From Streptomyces sp. G44 (GTDB lineage: Bacteria; Actinomycetota; Actinomycetes; Streptomycetales; Streptomycetaceae), in NCBI RefSeq assembly GCF_016905445.1, contig NZ_JAFEXF010000008.1:1-64000 (forward strand): a DNA stretch of 64,000 nt, in the 5' to 3' direction. Every line of letters starts with the position of its first letter. Positions within the stretch are counted from its first letter, which is position 1. Shown here one piece after another: positions 1-8,516 of the stretch. The notes below the pieces were generated by a model. The model saw only the letters and a program-made list of their open reading frames with translations. It was not told the origin of the DNA and did not search any database. Made by a program: the position numbers and the translations under genes.

Positions 1-879
1 GGGCAGGTCCTCGCGGAAGGCCCGGCCCACGCCCTGGAGCGCGGTGGTGATCTCGCTGGGGATCACCCAGAAGTTGTTCCCGGAACCCCGCGCGAGCTCG
101 GGCAGGGCCTGGAGGTACTGATAGGCGAGCAGCTTCGGGTCGGGGTCGTTGCGGTGCACCGCCTGGAACACCTCGTCGATGGCCCGCGACTGGCCCTCGG
201 CCTGGAGGATGGCGGCGGTGCGGTTGCCCTCGGCGCGCAGGACGGCGGCCTGCTTGTCACCCTCGGCGGTGAGGATCTGCGACTGGCGCTGTCCCTCCGC
301 CCCGAGAATCGCGGCCCGCTTGTCCCGTTCGGCCCGCATCTGCTTCTGCATCGCGTCCTTGATGGTCTGCGGCGGGTCGATGGCTTTGATCTCGACCCGG
401 TTGACCCGCAGCCCCCACTTGCCGGTGGCTTCGTCCAGCACGCCACGGAGCTGGCTGTTGATGGTGTCCCGTGAGGTGAGCGTCTTCTCCAGGTCCATGG
501 AGCCCACCACGTTGCGCAGGGTGGTGACGGTCAGCTGCTCGACGGCCTGGAGGAAGTCGGCGATCTCGTAGAAGGCGGCTCGCGGGTCGGTGACCTGGAA
601 GTACAGGACCGTGTCGATCTCGACGACCAGGTTGTCCTCGGTGATGACCGGCTGCGGCTTGAAGGAGACGACCTGTTCCCGCAGGTCGATCACCGGGTGC
701 ACGCGGTCGATGTAGGGGATGACGAGGTTGAGGCCGGGGTTCAGGGTGCGGCGATAGCGGCCGAGCCGCTCGACGTTGCGGGCGCGCGCCTGCGGAACGA
801 TGCGTACCGCCCGCACCACGGTGAAGAGCGCGATCAGCGCGATGATCAGACCTGCGACAAGAAACGCGGAGACTTCCAT
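1..879 (-). CDS. SPFH/band 7 membrane protein (3' end cut by window edge)
   Basis: Stomatin/prohibitin-type membrane scaffold; 293 codons are present and the C-terminus lies beyond base 1. Residues about 5-22 form one hydrophobic anchor (starting AFLVAGLIIALIALF). The SPFH domain follows at once, with RLGRYRRTLNPGLNLVIPYI and the VITEDNLVVEIDTVLYFQV block typical of the family. A long Arg/Glu/Ala/Gln-rich helical segment (RAERDKRAAILGAEG onwards) follows, which in this family drives oligomerisation. The ATG at 877-879 lies 3 bases after the stop of the NfeD-like gene, so the two are an operon; NfeD and SPFH proteins are known partners in membrane microdomains. The specific role here is unknown. 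Confidence 0.93.
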   Translation of the reverse strand, partial: MEVSAFLVAGLIIALIALFTVVRAVRIVPQARARNVERLGRYRRTLNPGLNLVIPYIDRVHPVIDLREQVVSFKPQPVITEDNLVVEIDTVLYFQVTDPRAAFYEIADFLQAVEQLTVTTLRNVVGSMDLEKTLTSRDTINSQLRGVLDEATGKWGLRVNRVEIKAIDPPQTIKDAMQKQMRAERDKRAAILGAEGQRQSQILTAEGDKQAAVLRAEGNRTAAILQAEGQSRAIDEVFQAVHRNDPDPKLLAYQYLQALPELARGSGNNFWVIPSEITTALQGVGRAFREDLP

Positions 880-882
880 GGC

Positions 883-1314
883 TCAGTCCCGGGGGTAGAC
901 GAACGCGGTGGTGCCGCTGATCTCTATGACGTCCACGGTCTTTCCCGGAGGGATCACCAGCGTCTCGTCATAGGCGCGGGCGGTCCACTCCTCGCCGTCG
1001 ATGCGCACTCTGCCGTCCAGGCCGGACACCTCGGACACCACGTAGGCGGCCCTGCCGACCAGGGCGTCTATCCCGAAACGTGCCGCTTCGGGCTGGAGCA
1101 CGTACCGCACCGCGAGCGGGCGTACGAACAGGACGGTGACGGTGGCGACGACGGCGAACACCACGAACTGGAGGGGCAGCGGCAGCCCGAGCGCGGCGCA
1201 CACCGCCGTGACCGTCGCGGCGACGCCCAGCATGCCGAGCGCGGCGGTGAGGGTGAAGATCTCCGCCACGGCCAGTACGGCGGCGGCGATCAGCCAGATC
1301 AGCCAGAGATCCAT
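883..1314 (-). CDS. NfeD-family membrane protein
   Basis: A 143-residue short-form NfeD protein. The N-terminal half holds about three hydrophobic helices (LWLIWLIAAAVLAVAEIF, then a Val/Ala-rich stretch, then LQFVVFAVVATVTVLFV). The C-terminal half is the soluble OB-fold NfeD domain (VGRAAYVVSEVSGLDGRVRI through DVIEISGTTAFVY). It lacks the protease domain of long NfeD proteins. The SPFH gene follows after 3 bases, the usual pairing. The frame stays open upstream to 1866, but the NfeD family begins at the ATG at 1314, and the upstream part resembles a different protein. Confidence 0.92.
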   Translation of the reverse strand: MDLWLIWLIAAAVLAVAEIFTLTAALGMLGVAATVTAVCAALGLPLPLQFVVFAVVATVTVLFVRPLAVRYVLQPEAARFGIDALVGRAAYVVSEVSGLDGRVRIDGEEWTARAYDETLVIPPGKTVDVIEISGTTAFVYPRD

Positions 1315-1479
1315 TGCGTACCTCTTCCCACGGATGCGGGCACGGGTCCGGGGCACGGAGTCCGACAAAGCACCATGTGCGCAATTTGCCCTTATTTTAC
1401 TCGCTCGAGCGACGGAACCACCGGCCGTCAGCCGACCGCCGACGACACTCGTGACCGCCAGGGGGACAACCTCGTCGAG

Positions 1480-1866
1480 CCTCTCGGGCACCGTGGTCGA
1501 GAGGAACGCCTTGCCCGGCGTCTCCCTCTCCTCCGCAGGAACCGCCTGTCCTCGCGCTGCGCCCTCCGCTGTCCGGCCGCTTCGAAAGCTGACGGACACC
1601 TCGGCGTTCCGCACCGCCGCCTTCTTCACGGTCAGCGGTTTGTCCGAGTTGTTGCGGACCTTGACGTCCACCGCGGCGGCCTCGCCGACGGCCACGCGCG
1701 GGAAGTCGGTGTCCGGCCCCTGTTCGTCGCCGCTGCCCGGGAAGAGCGTGGCGGTTCCGGCCGCCGCCGGTGACGCGTCGGTCTCGGGCGCCGTGTCGTC
1801 ACCGTTGCCGCAGCCGACCGCCGCGGTCAGCACCCGCACGCGAACGCTTCGGCGAGCCTCGCACAA
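1480..1866 (-). pseudogene. Possible lipoprotein gene remnant
   Basis: Reading from 1866, the minus strand gives a lipobox-like start (VLTAAVGCGNGDD), a Thr/Ala/Pro-rich linker, and one beta-sandwich-like stretch (FPRVAVGEAAAVDVKVRN, then PLTVKKAAV) resembling secreted Ig-like or choice-of-anchor domains. It then loses recognisable character and runs in frame without a stop into nfeD. The signal peptide is too short and weakly hydrophobic for a normal lipoprotein. I read this as a decayed or truncated gene. It could also be chance open frame in GC-rich DNA. Confidence 0.3.
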
Positions 1867-1928
1867 GGCGCGGTCCGGGCCGCCGCCGCGGTGTCCGGTC
1901 GCCGCACAGCGGCCTCACCTGATCGGCC

Positions 1929-2405
1929 TCACATCTTCGCGGCGCCCGCCCTGATCGCCTCCCGGATGCGGAAGTACGTACCGCACCGGCAGACGTTGCG
2001 TATCCCGTCGAGGTCCGCGTCGGTGATCTCGCGGCCCTCCGCCGCGACCCGCCGGACCAGGGCCACGGCGGCCATGATCTGGCCCGGCTGGCAGTAGCCG
2101 CACTGGGCCACGTCCTGGTCGAGCCAGGCCTGCTGCATGGGGTGCAGCGCGCCGCCCGCCGTGGCCGCGAGCCCTTCGATCGTGGTGACCTCGTCGTCGG
2201 ACGCGAGGTCCTTGACGGGGATCGCGCAGGGGTTGACCGCCTTGCCGTTGAGGTGGCTCGTACACGCCTTGCAGACATTGATGCCGCAGCCGTACTTCGG
2301 TCCGGTGACGCCCAGGATGTCGCGCAGCACCCACAACAGCCGTACGTCGTCGGCCACATCCACGGTCACCTGCTCACCGTTGACGCGGAACGTGTGCTCG
2401 GGCAC
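1929..2405 (-). CDS. (2Fe-2S) small subunit of molybdenum hydroxylase (IorA/CoxS-like)
   Basis: A 158-residue electron-transfer subunit of the xanthine dehydrogenase superfamily. The N-terminal plant-ferredoxin domain carries CGINVCKAC (CxxxxCxxC) plus a fourth Cys in NPC. The C-terminal helical domain carries [10 protein letters not shown] and [13 protein letters not shown] for the second 2Fe-2S cluster. The start is GTG at 2405. It lies 9 bases after the large subunit, as in two-subunit isoquinoline 1-oxidoreductase-type enzymes. No FAD subunit and no XdhC-type maturation gene is visible nearby. Electrons would pass from molybdopterin through two clusters to an unknown acceptor. Confidence 0.93.
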   Translation of the reverse strand: MPEHTFRVNGEQVTVDVADDVRLLWVLRDILGVTGPKYGCGINVCKACTSHLNGKAVNPCAIPVKDLASDDEVTTIEGLAATAGGALHPMQQAWLDQDVAQCGYCQPGQIMAAVALVRRVAAEGREITDADLDGIRNVCRCGTYFRIREAIRAGAAKM

Positions 2406-2414
2406 GAGTACTCC

Positions 2415-4751
2415 TCACAGGGCGTGCTCCAGGCCGTCGGTCGGCGACTGGGGCACGGGCGGGACGGTCGGCTTCGGCTCGAAGGACAACGTGCCGTGGT
2501 TGATCGGGAAGCTGGTGGGCATGGTGCCGGTGGCCCGGCCGTACGCGCACGCGACCGCGGCCATCGACGCGGCGACACCCAACTCGCCCGCGCCGCCGGG
2601 CTTCTCGCTCGTGTCCGCCATGACGATGACTCGCACGTCGGGCGGGGTGTTCCACTGCCGGGTGTAGAAGTAGTTGTCCCAGCTGGCTTCCAGGAAGCAG
2701 CCGTCGCGCAGGTGCAGGCTCGATGTCAGGGTCTGGGCGATGCCGTCCATGAGGCAGCCCGTCATCTGGGCCTCCAGGCCGCGGGGGTTGACCGTCAGGC
2801 CCACGTCGACCGCGCACACGGCCTTGGTGACGCGGGGCCCGGCCACGCCGTCGCGGACCGGCCGGTTCACCGTCCCGGGACGGCAGTCGATCTCCACCAG
2901 GACCGCGCTGGCAGAGCCGTACTCCGAGTGGAGGGCCACGCCCTGCGCGGTCCCGGCCGGCATCGTCCGGCCCCAGTCCCCCGCCTCGGCGACCTTGTCC
3001 AGCACGGCCCGTGCCCGGTCGTCACGCAGGAAGTCGCGGCGGAACCGGACGGGGTCCTTGCCCACCTTCGCGGCGAGCCGGTCGACGACGAGTTCACGGG
3101 CGCAGGTCACGTCGGGCGAGTAGACGTTGCGCATGCTCCCGGTGTTGAAGTCCTTGTCCGTCTCGTTGAGCAACCGGCTGTAGACACCGAAGTCGTACGG
3201 CATCGACTGCGAGAGCTGGAAGAACGTCTCGGAGAAGCCGATGTCGCCCACCGGCAGCTTCGCGGCGAGCGCGGTGAGGATCTCGCCGAAGCCGTGACCG
3301 AGGTCGGTGGCCACGCTGGTGTGCCGTTGGTGGTAGCCGAGGACGGCGCCGCCGAGGTAGGAGGCGCGTACGCGCGAGATGGCCATCGGATGGACGCGGC
3401 CCTGGCGGACGTCGTCGGCCCGGTGCCACATGAGCTTGACCGGCTTGCCGAACTTCTGGGAGGCCTCGGCGGCCTCCAGCGCCGCGTCGAAGAACAGCTT
3501 GCGCCCGAAGGAGCCGCCGCTCTCGGTGACATGAACGGTCACGGCGCTCACGGGGAGCCGCAGCCTGGCCGCGATGGTCTGCCGCGCGACGATCGGGGCC
3601 TTGAGGCCTGACCAGATCTCGGCCCGGTCCGCGCGTACGTCCGCGATGGCGCAGTTGGTCTCCAGCGCGCTGTTGCCCCGGAAGTGGAACGTGAAGGTGG
3701 CGTCCACCGTCGGCGTCAACGGCGGCAGCCCGATGGGCAGTTCCGCCTTCTCCAGTTCGTCGAGCACGGTCTCGTCGGACTTGCCCGCTGCCGTGCCGGG
3801 CTGCCACGCGACCCGCAGGGCGCGTACGCCGTCGACGCACTGGCCGAAGGTCCGTGCGCGCACCGCCACTCCCGTGGAGATCACCGCCACGTCGGTGACG
3901 CCCGGCAGGGCGCGTACGGCGTCCATGTTGGCCACCGATGCCACGGTGCCGTTGATGGTGGGCGCTCGGCACACCATGGTGGGCAGGGCGTCCGGCACGG
4001 TGAGGTCCATCGCGAACTTCTTGCGTCCGGTGACCGCGGCGAGCGCGTCGATCCGCCCCTGTGGCGTGCCGATGACGGTGAACCGGTCGGCGGTCTTGAG
4101 TTCGGCGGTGACCGTCTGTGTCGTCGTCGCCGCGGCCTTCTCCGCCAGGTCGCGGAAGGTGCGGCTCTCGCCTGCCGGGCCGGTGACCACTCCGGCCTTG
4201 ATCGTCAACTCCTCCACGGGCGCGCGCAGTTCGGTCGCCGCGGCCTCCAGCAGGCGTCTGCGCGCGATGGCGGCGGCGACACGGATCGGCGTGTAGGTCG
4301 CGACGGTGGTGTTGGACGCGCCGGTGAGCTGGTTGAACAGCAGCTCCGGGCGGGCGTCCGCGAGTGTGACCCGCACCTGGTCGAGCGGTACGTCCATCTC
4401 CTCGGCGATCAGCATCGCCGTCGAGGTGGTGATGCCCTGGCCCACCTCGGCCCTCGGCAGCGCGAAGGACACGGTGCCGTCCTTGTTCACCTGGACCGTG
4501 ATCAGGGCGGATGTCGGCAGGGCCGCCAGGGTCAGTGCGTCGTTGAGGTCGACGATCTCGGTGATGTCCGCGGAAGGGATTCCCGAGGCGGCCGGCTGTG
4601 CGCCGACGGCGGCCGACGCCTGGGGCGCGGGCGCGAGCTCCGCGGCGGCCATCAGGGTCGGTGCCGCCAGTACGTAGCCGAGGAACCGGCGCCTGCCCAG
4701 AGCCGGTTCGACGGCGGGCGGTGCCTGTCTCGCGGGCTCAGAACTCTTCAT
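2415..4751 (-). CDS. Molybdopterin-binding large subunit, Tat-exported (IorB-like)
   Basis: A 778-residue catalytic subunit of the xanthine dehydrogenase family, closest in layout to isoquinoline 1-oxidoreductase beta subunits. The N-terminus has a twin-arginine motif (GRRRFLGYVLAAPTL) and an Ala-rich stretch to QASA, predicting export. The body has RAEVGQGITTSTAMLIAEE, SGGSFGRKLF and, near the C-terminus, PGGAGELGVAAS, where the catalytic Glu of the family sits. Substrate is not predictable; oxidation of aldehydes or N-heterocycles is typical. The Fe-S subunit follows 9 bases downstream and lacks its own signal, so it would be co-exported. Confidence 0.92.
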   Translation of the reverse strand: MKSSEPARQAPPAVEPALGRRRFLGYVLAAPTLMAAAELAPAPQASAAVGAQPAASGIPSADITEIVDLNDALTLAALPTSALITVQVNKDGTVSFALPRAEVGQGITTSTAMLIAEEMDVPLDQVRVTLADARPELLFNQLTGASNTTVATYTPIRVAAAIARRRLLEAAATELRAPVEELTIKAGVVTGPAGESRTFRDLAEKAAATTTQTVTAELKTADRFTVIGTPQGRIDALAAVTGRKKFAMDLTVPDALPTMVCRAPTINGTVASVANMDAVRALPGVTDVAVISTGVAVRARTFGQCVDGVRALRVAWQPGTAAGKSDETVLDELEKAELPIGLPPLTPTVDATFTFHFRGNSALETNCAIADVRADRAEIWSGLKAPIVARQTIAARLRLPVSAVTVHVTESGGSFGRKLFFDAALEAAEASQKFGKPVKLMWHRADDVRQGRVHPMAISRVRASYLGGAVLGYHQRHTSVATDLGHGFGEILTALAAKLPVGDIGFSETFFQLSQSMPYDFGVYSRLLNETDKDFNTGSMRNVYSPDVTCARELVVDRLAAKVGKDPVRFRRDFLRDDRARAVLDKVAEAGDWGRTMPAGTAQGVALHSEYGSASAVLVEIDCRPGTVNRPVRDGVAGPRVTKAVCAVDVGLTVNPRGLEAQMTGCLMDGIAQTLTSSLHLRDGCFLEASWDNYFYTRQWNTPPDVRVIVMADTSEKPGGAGELGVAASMAAVACAYGRATGTMPTSFPINHGTLSFEPKPTVPPVPQSPTDGLEHAL

Positions 4752-5074
4752 CGGCCGTCCTGCTTCTGGGCGTCCTCGTCACGGTCTCCGTGAGTGCGGC
4801 TCGGCTCCGGGTTATGGGGGGGGGAGGAGGTGGCCAGGCGATCGTAAGGGACTGCGCAACACCCCTTGCAAGAGGGCCGGTTGGCGTGCGGTCCCAGTGT
4901 GCATCTCCTGGCCAGCCTTTTCTGCCCGTGCCGCGCAGAAAAGGGCGCTGCCGCGCAGCAGTACGGTGCAACGCCTCGACCCGCGGCGCTCTCGTTGTGA
5001 GAGTGTCCCGTCGATCTGACGGGCCGAGTAAAACCAGGTGCGGCCGGTCGCCCCGATGGTGTGTGCTGCGTGGC
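4752..5074. promoter_or_regulatory. Divergent intergenic region with a hairpin
   Basis: This 323-base gap separates the molybdenum hydroxylase operon (leftward) from an acetyltransferase (rightward), so both promoters should lie here. It contains a nine-G run near 4816 and a perfect 10-bp inverted repeat, CCTTTTCTGC (4916-4925) and GCAGAAAAGG (4935-4944), with a 9-base loop. A second small dyad, CTCTC/GAGAG, lies near 4990. These could be operators or attenuators. I recognise no promoter with confidence. Confidence 0.4.
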
Positions 5075-5941
5075 ATGACGATCGCGCTGAACGAGCCCGG
5101 TGTCGACGGGTTGACCGGAGCCGTGGATGCCCTCCGCGTATGGCAGGACGACCGCACGCCTCTGCAACTCCATCCGGGAGATCTCGGCTGGGCCTGGGCG
5201 CTGGGTGCGGAGAGGCTGGCCGCGGCCGTCCGCACCTGGAGCGTGGACGGACGGATCATCGCCGTCGGATATCTGGACGGCCCTGATGTGCTGCGTCTGA
5301 CGACCGCGCCGGACCTGCGGCAGGACCACGATCTGGCACGCCGGATGCTGGCGGACCTCGATGATCCGGAGCGCGGGGTTCTGCCGCCCGGGAAGGTCGG
5401 CCTCGAAATCCCCGACGGTGCCCTGCTCCGTGAGGTCCTCCTGGAGGCGGGCTGGCATCTGGACGAGCCGTGGACGCCGCTGCGCCGCGACCTCTCGGAG
5501 CCGGTGGAGGACTGCGGCCTGCGGATCGAGGCAGCCGGTCCGCAGACGGCGGGGGTGCGGACGGCAGTGCACCGCTCGGCGTTCGGCAGCCCGTGGTTCA
5601 CCGAGGAGGTCTGGCACGTCCTCGCGGCCGGGCCGGTCTACGCCGATGCCCGCTGCCTGATCGGCTACGACGACCGGGGCAACGCGGTGGCCGCGGCGAC
5701 GGTCTGGTCGGCCGGCCCCGGCAAACCCGGCCTGCTGGAGCCGATGGGCGTGCACGCCGACCACCGCGGTCGCGGCTTCGGAACGGCGATCAGCGTCGCC
5801 GCTGCGGCCACGCTGCGTGAACTGGGCGCATCGAGCGCACTCGTCAGCACCCCGAGCTCGAACGCCGCCGCCGTCGCCACCTACAGGGCGGCCGGATACG
5901 AGCCGTCGTCCGAGCGGCTGGACGTCAGCCGAGCCGCCTGA
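5075..5941 (+). CDS. GNAT family N-acetyltransferase
   Basis: A 288-residue protein with two GNAT-like halves. The C-terminal half has the acetyl-CoA pyrophosphate loop, with GVHADHRGRGFGTAISVAA matching the R/Q-x-x-G-x-G/A signature. It is followed by SSALVSTPSSNAAAVATYRAAGYEP, the usual beta5/alpha4 end with the 'N...Y...GF' pattern. The N-terminal half is a degenerate GNAT fold. I chose the ATG at 5075, where the conserved protein begins. The substrate is unknown, and the gene stands alone, divergent from the molybdenum hydroxylase. Confidence 0.86.
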   Translation: MTIALNEPGVDGLTGAVDALRVWQDDRTPLQLHPGDLGWAWALGAERLAAAVRTWSVDGRIIAVGYLDGPDVLRLTTAPDLRQDHDLARRMLADLDDPERGVLPPGKVGLEIPDGALLREVLLEAGWHLDEPWTPLRRDLSEPVEDCGLRIEAAGPQTAGVRTAVHRSAFGSPWFTEEVWHVLAAGPVYADARCLIGYDDRGNAVAAATVWSAGPGKPGLLEPMGVHADHRGRGFGTAISVAAAATLRELGASSALVSTPSSNAAAVATYRAAGYEPSSERLDVSRAA

Positions 5942-6047
5942 AAGCGATCGGGCGGCGGCACCGGCAAGGCCGCCTCAGGGCCCCTGGCCGGGGCCGAACT
6001 CCTTCGCGGACTACTGAACCGTCGCCGTGTCGGGACGCCCCCGGGTC

Positions 6048-7568
6048 TCAGCCCCGGCGGCCGGAGCCCGGCCGCACCGTCACCTCCACCTCCGCCCCAC
6101 CGGACGCCCACACACGGACCTGTCGCGCCTGCCCGGGCGGCACACTTCGGCCGCTGGAGTGTGCCGTGCGGCCCGACACCTCGATCCGCCAGCCGGTGGT
6201 GCTCGGCGGCAGGGACAGCACGGTGGTGCCGGGGCGGCGCGTCGACCGGTAGGCGAGGCGGTACGTCGCGCGGGCCGGGTCGTGGGTGTCGGCGCGCACG
6301 GTGCCCGCGACCGCCGGGGCGTACGGCGTGGCGGTGCGCTCCTTGTTCGTACGGAAGCGGCCGTCACGGTCGAGGGCGCAGTAGCCGCCGCCGTAGCACC
6401 AGACATAGGCCGCCCAGCCCGAGGAGTAGCGGGTGAAGGAGGCGAGCGCGTCGTCGTGGAAGCGGCGCATGTTCGGCAGGCCGCTGTTCAGCGGGCCCCA
6501 CTCGCCCACCACGACGGGAACCGCGTGCTCGCGCGGGTACGCGGTGACGGCTTTCTCGTACGCCGTGATCCACCCGGCCGCCGGGTCGTAGTCGGCGCCC
6601 GCCTCCATCGCGGTGTCGTAGAAGTGCGGGGCGTAGACGACACGTTCGTCGGGGACGCGCCCCAGGCCGGTGGGCACGCCTTCGCCGACGATCGGGGTCG
6701 CCTCGATGAACAGGTGGTGCGAGCGGTCCCGGGTGCGGATGGCGGCGGCCAGGCGGCGGTACATCGGGGTGAGCTGCGTCGCCTCGATGCGGCGTGCGGC
6801 ACTCGCCAGGTCCTCGCCCGCGCGCACCTCCCCCATCGGCTCGTTGATCAGGTCGTAGCCGAACACCGCGGGGTGCCCGCCGAAGCGGTCCGCCAGCAGG
6901 CGCCACATGCGGGCCTGCGCGCGCCGCAGGTCCGCGTCCTCGTAGAGATGGGTGAAGGCGCGCTGGACGGCGGGTTCGAAGTACTCGGCGAACCAGTCGT
7001 CGGGGTGCGGGGTGAACGGCAGCCCGTCGGTGCGCGTCGCCCACGCCGGTATCCCGCGGTGGCCGAACGCGGGCCCGAACACGTCCTGGTGGGCGTCGAT
7101 GACGACGTGGACGCCGTGCTCGTGCGCCCAGTCGAGGATGCGCCGGATCTTGCGCAGGTACGTTTCGCTGTAGCGCCCGCGTCGCGGCTCCAGGTCGTCC
7201 CAGAAGACCAGCAGGCGGGCGAAGTTGAAGCCGTGGGCCCGCAAGTCGGCGAAGTGCCGCTCGGTGATCGCGCTGAGGGCGTCCGGGCCGCGGTGGATCT
7301 TGTCCTCGACGTTCCAGCCGCGCAGGGTGAGTGTGCGTCCGCGGGTGTCGGTGAGGCGGGGGATGCCGGCGGCGGTGGGGGCGGGGGCGGATTCGCTGCC
7401 GGAAGCGGCCCCCGTGACGGCATCTACATCGGTGCCGGTGCGCCTGCTCTCCGTTCCCCGCGCAGCGGCCGGAGCCAGGCCCGCACCGAGCAGGGCGGTG
7501 GCGATCAGAACGATCAGGGGCAGCAGGGCCACCGGGCCGAGGTGCTGGCGTGTGAAGCGCTTGCCCAT
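6048..7568 (-). CDS. Secreted GH5 glycoside hydrolase, endoglycoceramidase-like
   Basis: A 506-residue secreted enzyme. Residues 1-37 are a signal peptide (MGKRFTRQ, a hydrophobic core, AAARG). A TIM-barrel GH5 domain follows: LRGWNVEDKIH, GVHVVIDAHQDVFGPAFG, the acid/base Glu in GYDLINEPMGE and the nucleophile Glu in VVVGEWGPL. The HQDxFxPxFG block and the C-terminal beta-sandwich (from about residue 400) fit the endoglycosylceramidase branch rather than ordinary cellulases. It would cut glycans from glycolipids or related beta-glycosides outside the cell. It is a single gene, with a LacI-type half-palindrome upstream (7641-7648). Confidence 0.88.
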   Translation of the reverse strand: MGKRFTRQHLGPVALLPLIVLIATALLGAGLAPAAARGTESRRTGTDVDAVTGAASGSESAPAPTAAGIPRLTDTRGRTLTLRGWNVEDKIHRGPDALSAITERHFADLRAHGFNFARLLVFWDDLEPRRGRYSETYLRKIRRILDWAHEHGVHVVIDAHQDVFGPAFGHRGIPAWATRTDGLPFTPHPDDWFAEYFEPAVQRAFTHLYEDADLRRAQARMWRLLADRFGGHPAVFGYDLINEPMGEVRAGEDLASAARRIEATQLTPMYRRLAAAIRTRDRSHHLFIEATPIVGEGVPTGLGRVPDERVVYAPHFYDTAMEAGADYDPAAGWITAYEKAVTAYPREHAVPVVVGEWGPLNSGLPNMRRFHDDALASFTRYSSGWAAYVWCYGGGYCALDRDGRFRTNKERTATPYAPAVAGTVRADTHDPARATYRLAYRSTRRPGTTVLSLPPSTTGWRIEVSGRTAHSSGRSVPPGQARQVRVWASGGAEVEVTVRPGSGRRG

Positions 7569-7640
7569 GACGGACCTCCGGCACTCGGGGACGCGCGGTT
7601 ATGTACGTGTATCCGTTCGGCACGCACCGTACGTATCAGG

Positions 7641-7648
7641 AACCGCTT
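7641..7648. promoter_or_regulatory. Possible LacI-family operator core upstream of GH5
   Basis: AACCGCTT, about 70 bases upstream of the GH5 start, fits the AAnCGnTT core seen at many LacI-family operators. The same core occurs twice before the PL8 lyase. By base composition this 8-mer should turn up about three times by chance in 64 kb, so only its position is suggestive. Confidence 0.25.
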
Positions 7649-7725
7649 GCACAGACCAGGGCACCGACGACGCGGGCGGCCGGGAACCCCCCACCCACGT
7701 TGGAACATTGCCGCTCAGCGCGAAA

Positions 7726-7758
7726 GGCCCTGCCGGTTCGAGGTGAACCGGCAGGGCC
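7726..7758. terminator. Strong inverted repeat, probable terminator
   Basis: A perfect 14-bp stem, GGCCCTGCCGGTTC (7726-7739) pairing with 7745-7758, closed by a 5-base loop. There is no clear U-run, which is common for Streptomyces terminators. It lies upstream of the GH5 gene and immediately before an oxidase remnant, so it may be the terminator of a gene that has since been lost or decayed. Confidence 0.6.
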
Positions 7759-7803
7759 AGTAGGGCATCGGCGGCCGGAGACCAGGCACCGGTGACCGGA
7801 AAC

Positions 7804-8303
7804 CGCGGTCCGCGTCACCGGCCACGACACGACCGCGTCCCCCTTCGGTCCCCGCCTGTGGCAGGCCATACGCCGGACCAGCTACTGGCCCTGCGCCCAC
7901 ACCGCGCTCGTCGTCGACACGCCCTTCTGGAAGGGCACCGGCATGGGCGGCGTCACCCTGACCGACCGGCTGCCGCGCGCGGCCTACGCCTACGACTACG
8001 GACCCGCGTGGCCTCCTCCTCACTGCGCGAACGCGTGGAGATGTTCCCCCGCGAACTGGCGGACATCCACCCGGATGTCGCCGACGCCCTGCACGAGGCC
8101 GCCGCCACCGGCGACGCGGCGACCATCTCCTGGGAGAACGAGCCGCACTTCCGCGGCCAGTGCAAGTCCGCCCGCCCCGGCGAGTACGACTACCAATGGG
8201 CTCTGTCCAGCCGGGCCCCGGAGACCTGTGGACCCACCCCGGCTACCGCCCCGCACCACCCGCGGCCCACGGGGGCCACCCGGCACCGGGCGACGAGGAC
8301 TGA
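7804..8303 (+). pseudogene. Decayed flavin amine oxidase (L-amino-acid oxidase-like) C-terminal remnant
   Basis: Two frames together recall the C-terminal half of flavin monoamine/L-amino-acid oxidases. The first frame, to about 8010, gives FGPRLWQAIRRTSYW, ALVVDTPFWKG and GGVTLTDRLPRAAYAYDYGP. After a frame change near 8010 another frame gives ERVEMFPRELADIHPDV, WENEPHFRG and ARPGEYDYQW, the family's 'W..dP.f.Gaf...PG.y.y' block. Sequence between YDYGP and the 'iHP' helix (normally a G-V-x-L-A-S-Y stretch) is missing, and the FAD-binding N-terminus is absent. Coordinates are approximate. A terminator-like repeat lies just upstream. Confidence 0.6.
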
Positions 8304-8516
8304 CGCCGACGCGTACGAGGGTCAGGGGCGTGCGGAAATCCGTGGACGGAGCCTCGATGTCTCCCTTAGTGTGTGGCTCCCATGCCCTGAGACGAAGGAA
8401 GGAGGCGAGTGTTGTGCGGTTCACACCTTTCCGGCGCTCCCTCTTTCCGCTGTCCCGGCGTGGTTCGTGAGTTCTGACCGGGAGCGCTCCACGTCAGCTG
8501 TATCCCGGAGGAATCC

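Noticed and set aside
883-1866. Single 327-residue lipoprotein-NfeD protein
   Set aside because: NfeD proteins start at the hydrophobic helix (ATG 1314); the upstream segment has a poor signal peptide and is not part of the known family layout.
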